64,000 nucleotides of DNA from an uncultured Lachnospiraceae bacterium (lineage in GTDB: Bacteria; Bacillota; Clostridia; Lachnospirales; Lachnospiraceae). The first letter of the stretch is position 1; the number at the start of each line of letters is the position of its first letter. The stretch is from positions 1 through 64,000 of the forward strand of contig CAJTXN010000008.1 of the NCBI GenBank assembly GCA_910583605.1, given 5' to 3'. Below are positions 45,124-53,820 of this stretch, piece by piece. The notes under the pieces were generated by a model. It was not told the origin of the DNA and ran no database searches. It saw only the letters and a program-made list of their open reading frames with translations. The translations under genes were made by a program, and so were the position numbers.

Positions 45124-45384
45124 TTGATAAGTGAAAAGGTAACGGTACTCACGGAGTCGGGATTACATTTTCGTCCTGCCAGCCGCCTGAGTGAAGAAGC
45201 ATTAAAATATGATTGTGCCGTTCGTTTTAAATTTGGAGATTCCGTTGGCAGCCTGAAAAGCTTTTTAGGCATTCTGGCAGCGGGAATTAAACAAAATACG
45301 GAAATAGAAATTATCTGTGAGGGTGTGGATGAGGAAACAGCGCTACATAATATAGTGAAGTTAATAAAAGACGGTCTGAAATGA
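45124..45384 (+). CDS. HPr-family phosphocarrier protein
   Basis: An 86-residue HPr protein of the phosphotransferase system. His15 lies in 'SGLHFRPASRL' and Ser46 in 'SLKSFLGILAAG', so both the PEP-dependent and the HPr-kinase sites are kept at their usual numbers. The start is TTG at 45124 after GAAGGTG. It lies between cdaR and glmM, not with ptsI, so it may be a second HPr with a role in regulation. The sequence shows nothing missing, so it should be able to carry phosphate. Confidence 0.92.
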   Translation: MISEKVTVLTESGLHFRPASRLSEEALKYDCAVRFKFGDSVGSLKSFLGILAAGIKQNTEIEIICEGVDEETALHNIVKLIKDGLK

Positions 45385-45445
45385 TCAGTCTGCCGGTCAT
45401 AGCCGGAAAAACGGAATAAAGTGAGAAAGTTGAAAGGAATTGTAT

Positions 45446-46780
45446 ATGGGAAAATATTTTGGTACCGATGGATTTCGGGGAGAGGCAAATGTCACTCTGA
45501 CAGTGGAGCATGCATTTAAGGTAGGAAGATATCTGGGATGGTATTATTCGAAAGAACATAAGGCAAAAGTGGTTATTGGAAAAGATACCAGAAGAAGCAG
45601 TTATATGTTTGAATATGCTCTGGTAGCGGGACTGACTGCCTCCGGTGCGGATGTTTATCTGCTTCATGTTACCACAACTCCAAGTGTATCCTATGTGGTC
45701 AGAACAGAGGAATTTGATTTGGGAATTATGATATCCGCCAGCCATAATCCGTTTTATGACAACGGAATTAAAGTCATTAATTCACGGGGACAAAAACTGG
45801 AAGCCTCTGTGGAGGAACTGATTGAGCGGTATATAGACGGAGAGAACGGAGAAATTCCTTTTGCTTTAAGAGAAAATATCGGAAGAACCGTTGATTATGC
45901 GGTGGGCAGAAACCGTTATATCGGATACCTCATATCCATAGCAACCCGTTCCTTTAAGGATAAACGGGTGGCATTGGACTGTTCCAACGGAAGTGCTTCA
46001 TCCATTGCTAAAAATGTATTCGACGCTCTTGGCGCAAAAACCTATGTGATTAATAACGAGCCGGACGGAACAAATATTAATAATAACTGCGGTTCCACCC
46101 ATATAGAAATATTACAGAATTATGTGAAAGATAATCATCTGGATGTTGGATTTGCTTATGACGGAGATGCCGACCGGTGTATTGCAGTTGATGAGAACGG
46201 AGAAGTTGTTGACGGAGATACGATAATGTATATCTCAGGTGTTTATATGAAAGAGCACGGTCAGCTGGAAAACGATACCATTGTAACTACGGTTATGTCA
46301 AACATCGGACTTTATATGGCGCTGGACGAAAAAGGAATCCGATATGAAAAGACGGCGGTTGGCGATAAATATGTATGCGAAAACATGATGGCAAACGGCT
46401 ATTGTCTGGGTGGAGAACAGTCGGGACATATTATTTTCAGCAAACACGCAACCACCGGCGACGGAATACTGACATCCTTAAAACTGATGGAAGCAATGTT
46501 GGAGAATAAGTCCACCCTTGGTACACTGAGAAGGGACTTAAAGATTTATCCACAGCTTCTTGTAAATGTTCAGGTACCGGATAAAAATAAGATTATGGAA
46601 AATGAAGAGATTATCCGTATTTCTAAACAGGTGGAAGAGGAGCTTGGCAGAAAAGGCAGACTGCTGCTGCGTCCCAGCGGTACGGAAAGTCTGATCCGTG
46701 TAATGGTTGAGGCGGAAACAGACGAAATTTGTAAAAAATATGTTGATTTAGTAGTTGAAAAAATCAAAGGAATTGTATAG
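45446..46780 (+). CDS. glmM: Phosphoglucosamine mutase
   Basis: A 444-residue enzyme that turns glucosamine-6-phosphate into glucosamine-1-phosphate for UDP-GlcNAc. The active-site Ser is in 'MISASHNPFYDNGIKV' near residue 98, the metal loop 'AYDGDADRC' near 240, the sugar loop 'GGEQSGHI' near 325 and the phosphate loop 'RPSGTESLIRVM' near 410. The ATG at 45446 has AAAGGA seven bases before it; an upstream TTG in frame is not needed. Its place behind cdaA-cdaR is conserved in Firmicutes. Confidence 0.97.
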   Translation: MGKYFGTDGFRGEANVTLTVEHAFKVGRYLGWYYSKEHKAKVVIGKDTRRSSYMFEYALVAGLTASGADVYLLHVTTTPSVSYVVRTEEFDLGIMISASHNPFYDNGIKVINSRGQKLEASVEELIERYIDGENGEIPFALRENIGRTVDYAVGRNRYIGYLISIATRSFKDKRVALDCSNGSASSIAKNVFDALGAKTYVINNEPDGTNINNNCGSTHIEILQNYVKDNHLDVGFAYDGDADRCIAVDENGEVVDGDTIMYISGVYMKEHGQLENDTIVTTVMSNIGLYMALDEKGIRYEKTAVGDKYVCENMMANGYCLGGEQSGHIIFSKHATTGDGILTSLKLMEAMLENKSTLGTLRRDLKIYPQLLVNVQVPDKNKIMENEEIIRISKQVEEELGRKGRLLLRPSGTESLIRVMVEAETDEICKKYVDLVVEKIKGIV

Positions 46781-46825
46781 AATAGCCTATAAGTTGTTTA
46801 TACTTGGTATAGAATGGAAGATTAT

Positions 46826-47770
46826 ATGCAGGATAACAGATATATTGTGGATGTTATAATCCCGACATATAAGCCTGATGAAAGAATATGGAAGCTGTTG
46901 GAACGGCTGGAAAAGCAGACTTATGTGATAAATAAGATAATTATAATAAATACGGATGAATCATGTATTGATACTGCCAGAATCGCAGAAATGGAAAAAG
47001 TTGAGATTCATCATATTCGTTTGGATGAGTTTGATCATGGTACCTCCAGAAATTACGGCATTACATTTTCAAACGCGGATATCGTTGTATTTATGACTCA
47101 GGATGCAGTTCCTGAGAATAAATACATGATTGAAGAATTAATCCGTCCTTTTGGAGATGAAGAAGTTTATGTAACTTATGGCAGACAGATTCCAATGCAG
47201 CACTGCACTTATATAGAAGCATATACCAGACAATTTAATTATCCTGATACAGATATAGTAAAAACAAAAGAAAATATAAAAAGTATGGGGATAAAAACAT
47301 ATTTCAGTTCTGATGTCTGTGCAGCATACCGGCGGGAACGACAGATAGAGCTGGGCGGTTTTCCGAGAACCATATTTAATGAAGATTCCATTTTTGCGGC
47401 AAAAGTAATTCAGGCAGGCAAGAAAGTATATTATACTTCAAAAGCCTGTGTGATACATTCCCATAATTATACCTATATACAGCAGTTTAACCGGAATTTT
47501 GATATTGGCGTATCGCATAAAGATTTTGAAGAGGTGTTTGGAACCGTGAAATCTGAAGACGAGGGTATAAAGCTTGTCAAACAGACTGCAAAATATCTGA
47601 TTGGAAAGGGTAAGTGGTATCTGATACCGGACATGCTTATACGGAGCGGTTTTAAATTTATAGGCTATGTTATGGGAAAACAATACAGACATCTTCCGAA
47701 AAAAATGGTTTTACGATGTACTTCTACAAAACAATACTGGGCAAAGAATTCATGGAAGGAGACGCGGTAA
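46826..47770 (+). CDS. Family 2 glycosyltransferase (rhamnosyltransferase-like)
   Basis: A 314-residue enzyme. The nucleotide-sugar fold starts 'VDVIIPTYKPDERIWKLLER', with 'HGTSRNYGITFSNADIVVFM' and the acidic 'TQDAVPENKYM' as the DxD region near residue 93. 'GGFPRTIFNEDSIFAAKVIQ' has the acceptor-side acidic pair. It resembles RgpF/WbbL-type rhamnosyltransferases of wall polysaccharide pathways. Two starts are possible: ATG 46826 has GGAAG just upstream, while ATG 46814 has none. It is followed by galE in the same direction. Confidence 0.85.
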   Translation: MQDNRYIVDVIIPTYKPDERIWKLLERLEKQTYVINKIIIINTDESCIDTARIAEMEKVEIHHIRLDEFDHGTSRNYGITFSNADIVVFMTQDAVPENKYMIEELIRPFGDEEVYVTYGRQIPMQHCTYIEAYTRQFNYPDTDIVKTKENIKSMGIKTYFSSDVCAAYRRERQIELGGFPRTIFNEDSIFAAKVIQAGKKVYYTSKACVIHSHNYTYIQQFNRNFDIGVSHKDFEEVFGTVKSEDEGIKLVKQTAKYLIGKGKWYLIPDMLIRSGFKFIGYVMGKQYRHLPKKMVLRCTSTKQYWAKNSWKETR

Positions 47771-47786
47771 CTGCCGCAAAAGTAAA

Positions 47787-48803
47787 ATGAAAATTTTAGT
47801 GACCGGAGGAGCCGGATATATTGGTTCCCATACCTGTTTGGAACTTTTAAATCACAATTATGAAGTAGTGGTTTTGGATAATTTCTGTAATTCTTCAATG
47901 GAATCCATTCGAAGAGTAGAGAAAATTACCGGAAAGAAAATCATATTTTATGAAGCGGATATGGCGGACCGCAACAAACTCAATGAAATCTTTGAAAAGG
48001 AAACCATAGATGCGGTGATTCATTTTGCAGGACTGAAAGCGGTGGGTGAATCCGTTTCCATGCCTCTGGAATATTTTATAAACAATATATCCGGTACCCT
48101 GACAATGCTGGATGTCATGCGGAACCATAATATAAAGAATATTGTGTTCAGTTCATCTGCAACGGTTTACGGTACTCCGGAAACCGTTCCGATCAAGGAA
48201 GAATTTCCGTTGTCCGTTACGAATCCTTATGGCAGAACCAAGCTTATGCTGGAGGAGATTTTCCGGGATCTGTATGTATCGGATAACAGCTGGAATATTA
48301 TTTTACTGCGGTATTTTAATCCTATCGGCGCCCATGAAAGCGGTCTGATCGGGGAGGACCCGAACGGAATCCCGAACAATCTTTTGCCGTATATTACAAA
48401 GGTGTCTATTGGAGAACTTCCGGTGCTGCATGTATTTGGTGATGATTATGATACGCCGGACGGAACCTGTATCCGGGACTATATTCATGTGGTTGACCTG
48501 GCGAGAGGTCATGTGAAAGCTATTGAGAAGCTGGCAGAACCGGTGGGTGTCCGGGAATATAATCTGGGTACCGGAAACGGATACAGTGTATTGGAAGTGA
48601 TACGGAATTTTGAAGCGGCCTCCGGCGTCAGAGTACCGTATGAAATAGCACCGAGAAGACCGGGAGACGTGGCGGTGTGCTATGCCGATGCTGCAAGAGC
48701 GAAGGAAGAACTGGGATTTATGGCGGAATACGATATCAGACGGATGTGCGAGGATTCCTACCGCTGGCAGAAACAAAATCCGAAAGGATACAAAGACTTG
48801 TAA
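47787..48803 (+). CDS. galE: UDP-glucose 4-epimerase
   Basis: A 338-residue NAD-dependent epimerase that interconverts UDP-glucose and UDP-galactose. The N-terminal 'VTGGAGYIGSHTCLEL' binds NAD; 'SSSATVYG' and 'NPYGRTKLMLEE' carry the Ser/Thr-Tyr-x3-Lys catalytic set near residues 125-155; 'RYFNPIGAHESGLIGEDPNG' is the substrate loop. The ATG at 47787 gives the standard length; a longer frame from 47667 overlaps the glycosyltransferase. It probably feeds surface polysaccharide or galactose use. Confidence 0.97.
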   Translation: MKILVTGGAGYIGSHTCLELLNHNYEVVVLDNFCNSSMESIRRVEKITGKKIIFYEADMADRNKLNEIFEKETIDAVIHFAGLKAVGESVSMPLEYFINNISGTLTMLDVMRNHNIKNIVFSSSATVYGTPETVPIKEEFPLSVTNPYGRTKLMLEEIFRDLYVSDNSWNIILLRYFNPIGAHESGLIGEDPNGIPNNLLPYITKVSIGELPVLHVFGDDYDTPDGTCIRDYIHVVDLARGHVKAIEKLAEPVGVREYNLGTGNGYSVLEVIRNFEAASGVRVPYEIAPRRPGDVAVCYADAARAKEELGFMAEYDIRRMCEDSYRWQKQNPKGYKDL

Positions 48804-48996
48804 AAAAAGATTTTCAGTGATATAATCTTACGATAAATAAAGAGAAAAGGACTGATTTGGATGGGACTAACAGAAGTCTGAAAGTTAAGATTAAGATTTT
48901 AAAAAAGTATAGTGTGATTTATCGACTCCGTTGCTTTAAGGATATAGAATAAATGTATTGAATAAATATCAAAACGGAGAAGAAAGGAAGCTAAAA

Positions 48997-50670
48997 ATGT
49001 TAAATTATAAAAAATATAAAAGAGTTCCGGTGGTCAGTCTGCCGGAACGGGAGTGGCCGAATAAGGAAATTATGAAAGCGCCTGTCTGGTGCAGTGTTGA
49101 CTTAAGAGACGGAAATCAGGCATTGATCGAACCAATGGTAGTGGAAGAGAAGATAGAATTCTTTAATATGCTGGTAAAGCTTGGATTTAAGGAAATAGAA
49201 ATCGGATTTCCGTCGGCCTCCCAGATAGAGTATGACTTCCTGAGACAGTTAGTTGACCGGAAACTGATTCCGGATGATGTGACAGTACAGGTATTGGTAC
49301 AGTGCCGGGAGCATCTGATTGAAAAGACTTTTGAGTCTTTACAGGGAATTAAACAGGCGATTGTACATATCTACAATTCCACGTCCACACTTCAGAGAGA
49401 AGTGGTATTTGGAAAAGAACGGGAAGAAATCAAGCAAATCGCAGTGGAAGGAACGAAACTGGTAAAACAATATGCCAAAGATTTTCCGGGAAAAATCATA
49501 CTGGAATATTCCCCGGAGAGTTTTACAGGTACGGAACTGGATTTTGCACTGGATATCTGTACGGCCGTTCAGGATGAATGGCAGCCGACACCGGATAATA
49601 AGCTTATTATAAATCTGCCGGCAACCGTGGAAATGACAACGCCAAATGTTTATGCAGACCAGATTGAATGGATGAATAAGCATTTTAAGGACCGAGACAG
49701 TATTATTTTAAGTGTACACCCTCATAATGACAGAGGAACCGGTATTGCGGCAACGGAACTGGCATTGCTGGCCGGAGCTGACCGGGTAGAGGGTACTCTG
49801 TTCGGAAACGGTGAGAGAACCGGTAATGTAGATGTTCTTACACTGGCATATAATATGTTTTCCCAGGGCATTAATCCGGAACTGGAATTAGAGCATATCA
49901 ACAGTATTATAGAAGTTTATGAAAGATGTTGTAAGATGACTGTGGATATGAGACATCCGTATGCGGGAAAATTAGTGTTTACCGCATTTTCAGGTTCTCA
50001 TCAGGATGCAATCAACAAAGGCATGAAGGCAATGGCGAAGAGAAATGACGGTATCTGGGAAGTGCCGTATCTGCCGATTGACCCTTCGGATGTGGGCAGA
50101 GAATATGAGCCGATTGTAAGAATTAACAGCCAGTCCGGCAAGGGTGGAGTTGCTTTTGTTATGGACACCTGTTTTGGCTATAAACTTCCAAAAGGTATGC
50201 ATAAGGAATTTGCGGATGTAATACAAAAGATTGCAGAGGCACAGGGAGAAGTTGCACCGGATACAATTATGGAGAAATTCAGTGAAGAATATCTGGTGGC
50301 AAAGACTCCGCGGGAATATCCGTTTGAATTTGAAAGCTGTCAGGTAGTAGACAGTGGAGAAACGGATTCCGTTGCAAAATTAACGTTTAAATATAAAGGC
50401 GAAAAGAAATATGTGGAATCGGTAGGAAACGGTCCGATTGATGCGGTGCATCGGGCAATCAAACAGGAAACCGGTATAGATGTGAAAATACTGGATTATA
50501 CCGAACATACTCTGGGAGAAGGCTCCCATGCCAAAGCGGCAGCATATATTCAGATGCTGGATAAAAAGACAGGAAAGACCACGTTTGGTGTCGGGGTAAG
50601 CTCCAATATTACAAGGGCTTCCATTCGGGCCATATTCAGTGCGTTGGACAGACTGGATAAAATGAATTAG
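48997..50670 (+). CDS. leuA: 2-isopropylmalate synthase
   Basis: A 557-residue enzyme for the first committed step of leucine synthesis, from acetyl-CoA and 2-oxoisovalerate. The front 'APVWCSVDLRDGNQALIEPM' has the metal-binding Asp, and 'SVHPHNDRGTGIAATELALL' the His pair; the C-terminal third is the LeuA allosteric domain ('HTLGEGSHAKAAAYIQML'). The type is the longer one that starts 'YKRVPVVSLPEREWPNKEI', as in yeast and actinobacteria, rather than the 510-residue LeuA of E. coli. GAAAGGAAG precedes the ATG. No leuBCD genes follow; a terminator does. Confidence 0.96.
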   Translation: MLNYKKYKRVPVVSLPEREWPNKEIMKAPVWCSVDLRDGNQALIEPMVVEEKIEFFNMLVKLGFKEIEIGFPSASQIEYDFLRQLVDRKLIPDDVTVQVLVQCREHLIEKTFESLQGIKQAIVHIYNSTSTLQREVVFGKEREEIKQIAVEGTKLVKQYAKDFPGKIILEYSPESFTGTELDFALDICTAVQDEWQPTPDNKLIINLPATVEMTTPNVYADQIEWMNKHFKDRDSIILSVHPHNDRGTGIAATELALLAGADRVEGTLFGNGERTGNVDVLTLAYNMFSQGINPELELEHINSIIEVYERCCKMTVDMRHPYAGKLVFTAFSGSHQDAINKGMKAMAKRNDGIWEVPYLPIDPSDVGREYEPIVRINSQSGKGGVAFVMDTCFGYKLPKGMHKEFADVIQKIAEAQGEVAPDTIMEKFSEEYLVAKTPREYPFEFESCQVVDSGETDSVAKLTFKYKGEKKYVESVGNGPIDAVHRAIKQETGIDVKILDYTEHTLGEGSHAKAAAYIQMLDKKTGKTTFGVGVSSNITRASIRAIFSALDRLDKMN

Positions 50671-50675
50671 GGTTG

Positions 50676-50721
50676 AAAAATCCGGCTTGCACATCAAAAG
50701 GATGTGTGGGCCGGATTTTTT
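50676..50721 (+). terminator. Terminator after leuA
   Basis: AAAAATCCGGC (50676-50686) pairs with GCCGGATTTTT (50710-50720). An inner ACATC/GATGT pair extends the hairpin. A run of T follows on the plus strand. It begins a few bases after the leuA stop. Confidence 0.9.
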
Positions 50722-50807
50722 ATGTGGAAATGTAGCAGATATGAAAATTTTCTTACAAATATCGTGTTTGCAGATGCGATATAAATCTGCGGTTGAATTA
50801 ATTATTA

Positions 50808-50836
50808 TTGACTATATTAAATTTTATTGTTATAAT
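50808..50836 (+). promoter_or_regulatory. Promoter of the carrier-protein cluster
   Basis: TTGACT (50808-50813) and TATAAT (50831-50836) are separated by exactly 17 bases, close to the sigma-A consensus. Transcription should begin near 50843, leaving a leader of about 110 bases before the first gene of the cluster at 50956. Confidence 0.8.
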
Positions 50837-50868
50837 CTGACTATAAAATACGAGATGAAAATATAGGA

Positions 50869-50928
50869 AACACTTAATTTACAGAAGATACTTGCAATGA
50901 TTGCATTTTGTAAATCAGGTGTTTTTTT
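50869..50928 (+). promoter_or_regulatory. Candidate transcription attenuator in the cluster leader
   Basis: AACACTTAATTTAC (50869-50882) pairs with GTAAATCAGGTGTT (50910-50923) with one mismatch and one G-T pair. A run of T follows (to 50928), so it has the shape of an intrinsic terminator in the leader, before the first gene. An inner palindrome TGCAAT-g-ATTGCA sits in its loop. No leader peptide or known riboswitch motif was recognised. Confidence 0.6.
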
Positions 50929-50955
50929 ATATTGAAAAATTAAGGGAGGTATTGT

Positions 50956-52038
50956 ATGAGAGAGGAAATTAAATTGATTTTACTTGGATCGATTTCAAAC
51001 AGAACAGAAGAAGAAGAGATGTTGTTTGAAAAAATATTAAAGCAGAAACTTGATTGGGCCTGGATAACGGGACAGTTAATCCGTCACAGGCTGAATGGGA
51101 ATTTTTATTCATGCATGACAAAAAAACAAAGAGGATACATAATTGATAAGGTTAGACAAACATTTGATATGTTATCATGTTGTTATGAAGCATGTAACAG
51201 GATAAATCTGGATTTTATACAGCAGTTATTTGAAAAGTGTAATAAAGCGGACATTCCGGTTGCAGGACTGAAGGGTGTGATTTTCAATACAACCATATAT
51301 CCTTTATCGTCCAGAAAGTCAAACGACGTAGATGTTTTGGTGAGAGAAAAAGATTTGAGCGTTTTTGATCAAATTATGTGTGAAATGGGATTTATCCAAA
51401 GTCTGGATGGTGGTCGCAGTGAGGCATCAAAAAAGGATAAAATAATTCAAAGAATGAATCATCACGATTTGGTTCCGTACTTTAAAAGAATTGAATTACC
51501 CTATATGGATTGTATAAAAGTGGATGTGAATTTTCAATTTGATACAAATGAAAATGAAATAACGGATCAAATATTATCGGACGGTCTTCAGATATATAAG
51601 GGGAACGGTTATGAGGTTCAGGGATTGGTCTGGCAAAATCATCTTTCTCATTTATGCGTTCACTTTTACAGAGAGGCATCCAACTCATTATGGACAAGCA
51701 CAGCCAGAGATGTGGATCTATATAAATTGGTGGATATTCAAAATACATTTCGAACTTATTCCAGAGAGGAATTAATTAATTGGGTAAATAGTGTTCAGAA
51801 CTATAGTCTGAACAAGCAATGTTATTTTACATTATATTATTTAAATCAATTTTATCCATGTAAAACATATTCAGAAGTTATGAATTTAATAGAGCCAACA
51901 GATTTAAGTTTTATTTCTGAAGTTCGGATAAGTGGAGAAAACAGAGTAGAAGAGAGAAAGACAAATTTTTTTGACCAGACGTTTAATATGGATTATGGAA
52001 CAAATTTTTTGGATTTTGATTTATCACGTGTTTTTTAA
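50956..52038 (+). CDS. Nucleotidyltransferase-family protein (NTP_transf_5-like)
   Basis: A 360-residue soluble protein. 'IPVAGLKGVIFNTTIYPLSS' and then 'SNDVDVLVREKDLSVFDQI' near residues 94-138 are the hallmark of the nucleotidyltransferase_5 group, with the DVDVLV metal-binding acids. The C-terminal half is helical, with no further motif. Such proteins occur in polysaccharide, RiPP and small-molecule clusters and may transfer a nucleotide to a substrate or carrier. AAGGGAGG precedes the ATG. It is the first gene of the long cluster. Confidence 0.8.
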   Translation: MREEIKLILLGSISNRTEEEEMLFEKILKQKLDWAWITGQLIRHRLNGNFYSCMTKKQRGYIIDKVRQTFDMLSCCYEACNRINLDFIQQLFEKCNKADIPVAGLKGVIFNTTIYPLSSRKSNDVDVLVREKDLSVFDQIMCEMGFIQSLDGGRSEASKKDKIIQRMNHHDLVPYFKRIELPYMDCIKVDVNFQFDTNENEITDQILSDGLQIYKGNGYEVQGLVWQNHLSHLCVHFYREASNSLWTSTARDVDLYKLVDIQNTFRTYSREELINWVNSVQNYSLNKQCYFTLYYLNQFYPCKTYSEVMNLIEPTDLSFISEVRISGENRVEERKTNFFDQTFNMDYGTNFLDFDLSRVF

Positions 52039-52086
52039 AAAATTTATAAAAAATTGTAATACTATATAAAAAAGAGGGTTGGATAA

Positions 52087-53040
52087 ATGTTTGATAGAAG
52101 TTATTCATATTATAATGAAGCATTAAGCTTATTTTGCGGGGAAATATGTAATTCACCGAGAATGGCTATTATTTATCCTGTGTATGGATGTAATTTTTCA
52201 TGTGTGGGATGTTTATGTTCGGATTTTAACATGGAAAAGGTATATATGGATTTAGAGAAATTTAAAGAATTAACAATTCAGTTAAAACATCAGGGTGTGA
52301 AATCTATTGAATTTTGTGGAGGCGGGGAACCGCTGTTACATCCTCACATTTGTGAAATGATATCCTGGATTACTGACAATCTTCACATGAATTTGGGAAT
52401 AATTACCAATGGATCGTTATTAACAGAGCAATTATCATATTATATTGTTACTCGTGCCAGTTATATACGAGTTTCATTATATGATAATAGTTATCATGAT
52501 GTTATGAAAAAAGTGGAACGACTGATTTCTATTAAGAAATCTGTGGATAGTGATATAGTTATCGGAACAAAATTTTTGATTAATAAACACAATGAAGAAC
52601 TGGTGTTAGAGCGTGTAAAGGAAGTTGCAGAAAATGAAGGAATTAATCATGTGTCTGTAAAGGGATTGAGAGAAAATGATATAGTCGAAGATTATACAGA
52701 AATCGGTGCCCAAATTAATGAACTGGGTTATGAAAAAGTACATGCGAATTTGAAAAAGAGTCGTCTGAAAGGCAGATGCTGGATGGCTCCAATACATACG
52801 CTTATTGATCCGTTGGGAGATGTATATATATGCTGTTATTATATGGACAGAAAGAACGATCATTGTATTGGTAACGCATTTGAAAAGCCATTTACCGAAA
52901 TTTGGGGAAGCAGGGAACATCTGAAGAAAAATAGCAATATAGATCCGGTTAAATGCAATGTTTATGATTGCAGATGGCATGAATACAATAGTAAGATGTT
53001 ATCATTATTAAAAAACAATACTCATCATCAGTTTTGTTGA
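52087..53040 (+). CDS. Radical SAM enzyme with SPASM-like C-terminus
   Basis: A 317-residue iron-sulfur enzyme. The cluster-binding motif 'CNFSCVGC' (Cys35, Cys39, Cys42) has CX3CX2C spacing; 'SIEFCGGGEPLLHP' near residue 75 is the SAM-binding GGE region. The C-terminus has 'RCWMAPIHTLIDPLGDVYIC', then 'CYYM', a Cys in 'DHCIG', and 'CNVYDC', the Cys pattern of a SPASM or twitch domain that holds an extra cluster. Such enzymes modify peptides, sugars or nucleosides; the substrate cannot be read here. GAGGGTTGG precedes the ATG. Confidence 0.9.
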   Translation: MFDRSYSYYNEALSLFCGEICNSPRMAIIYPVYGCNFSCVGCLCSDFNMEKVYMDLEKFKELTIQLKHQGVKSIEFCGGGEPLLHPHICEMISWITDNLHMNLGIITNGSLLTEQLSYYIVTRASYIRVSLYDNSYHDVMKKVERLISIKKSVDSDIVIGTKFLINKHNEELVLERVKEVAENEGINHVSVKGLRENDIVEDYTEIGAQINELGYEKVHANLKKSRLKGRCWMAPIHTLIDPLGDVYICCYYMDRKNDHCIGNAFEKPFTEIWGSREHLKKNSNIDPVKCNVYDCRWHEYNSKMLSLLKNNTHHQFC

Positions 53041-53094
53041 TTTTTATGTTGATTATTCTCTAAAAAAATAGAAAAGTTGAGTAAAGGAAAAGTG

Positions 53095-53820
53095 ATGAAG
53101 ATAATTGATTTATTAATTCTGGATAATATTGAAATAACAAAAATTGCAACAGAACCGAAGTATCGACAATTGGTACAGAGAAAAATAAAGCTGCTTTCAC
53201 GTGCTGCTGCCATAGCGGACGCAAATATTTCAAATTATTTTTTAATAGAAAATATTGATAATGATATAGATAAAGCAGAGCAAATAAATAATTTTGTGGA
53301 AACGCTTAACCAGGAGTGGTATGAGATAAAGAGAATTCAGTCAGTGACACGTGTTTCGAAAGCAGAACTTTTTAATGAATTAATGAATCTGGCTGAAGGC
53401 GAGATAATTGTAATAAGAGATTTTTTTGAAACAAATTTTTGTGGTTATGCCTGGATAACTAAGAATGACAATACTTATATTGAAGTGAGAAAAGGAGGAT
53501 TTTCCGGTTTTTGGAATTCAAAAGATATTCCGACGCATTATTTGATTCGACCAGGCGGTGAGATAATTGCAGAATATCTGTCGTATACAGATGGTTATTA
53601 CAGGTATGATTATGATAAAGGAAGATGGTGCTGGAGCCAAAATGAATCGTTAACAACGGAAATTGTTCGTCTGGATATGAAGTATTTTTCGAAAATTAAT
53701 TATATTTTAAGGAAAATCAATAATGACAGAGTAAATATGCATTTAGCATGGATAATCTCTGAAGAAGAATTAAAGGTGTTTGATTTGTATATTCCTATAG
53801 GGGTTGGTGTGATTGAATGA
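53095..53820 (+). CDS. Stand-alone protein related to the central domain of the PEP-synthase-like protein
   Basis: A 241-residue protein with no catalytic motif that I recognise alone. Its C-terminal part aligns by eye with residues about 383-490 of the 632-residue protein at 55852: 'YIEVRKGGFSGFW' against 'YIEVAKGGFTAFY', then 'NRVN'-type linkers ahead of 'LAWIISEEELKVFDLYIPI' against 'IEWLLNENGVYLFDITVE'. The end of that block looks like the last strands of an ATP-grasp fold. The N-terminal half is helical and unassigned. AAAGGAAA precedes ATG 53095. It overlaps the next gene by four bases. Confidence 0.6.
   Translation: MKIIDLLILDNIEITKIATEPKYRQLVQRKIKLLSRAAAIADANISNYFLIENIDNDIDKAEQINNFVETLNQEWYEIKRIQSVTRVSKAELFNELMNLAEGEIIVIRDFFETNFCGYAWITKNDNTYIEVRKGGFSGFWNSKDIPTHYLIRPGGEIIAEYLSYTDGYYRYDYDKGRWCWSQNESLTTEIVRLDMKYFSKINYILRKINNDRVNMHLAWIISEEELKVFDLYIPIGVGVIE

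Noticed and set aside
48804..48996. Possible T-box or leader peptide before leuA
   Set aside because: The gap is under 200 bases, lacks T-box specifier and terminator shapes, and no Leu-rich short frame is present.
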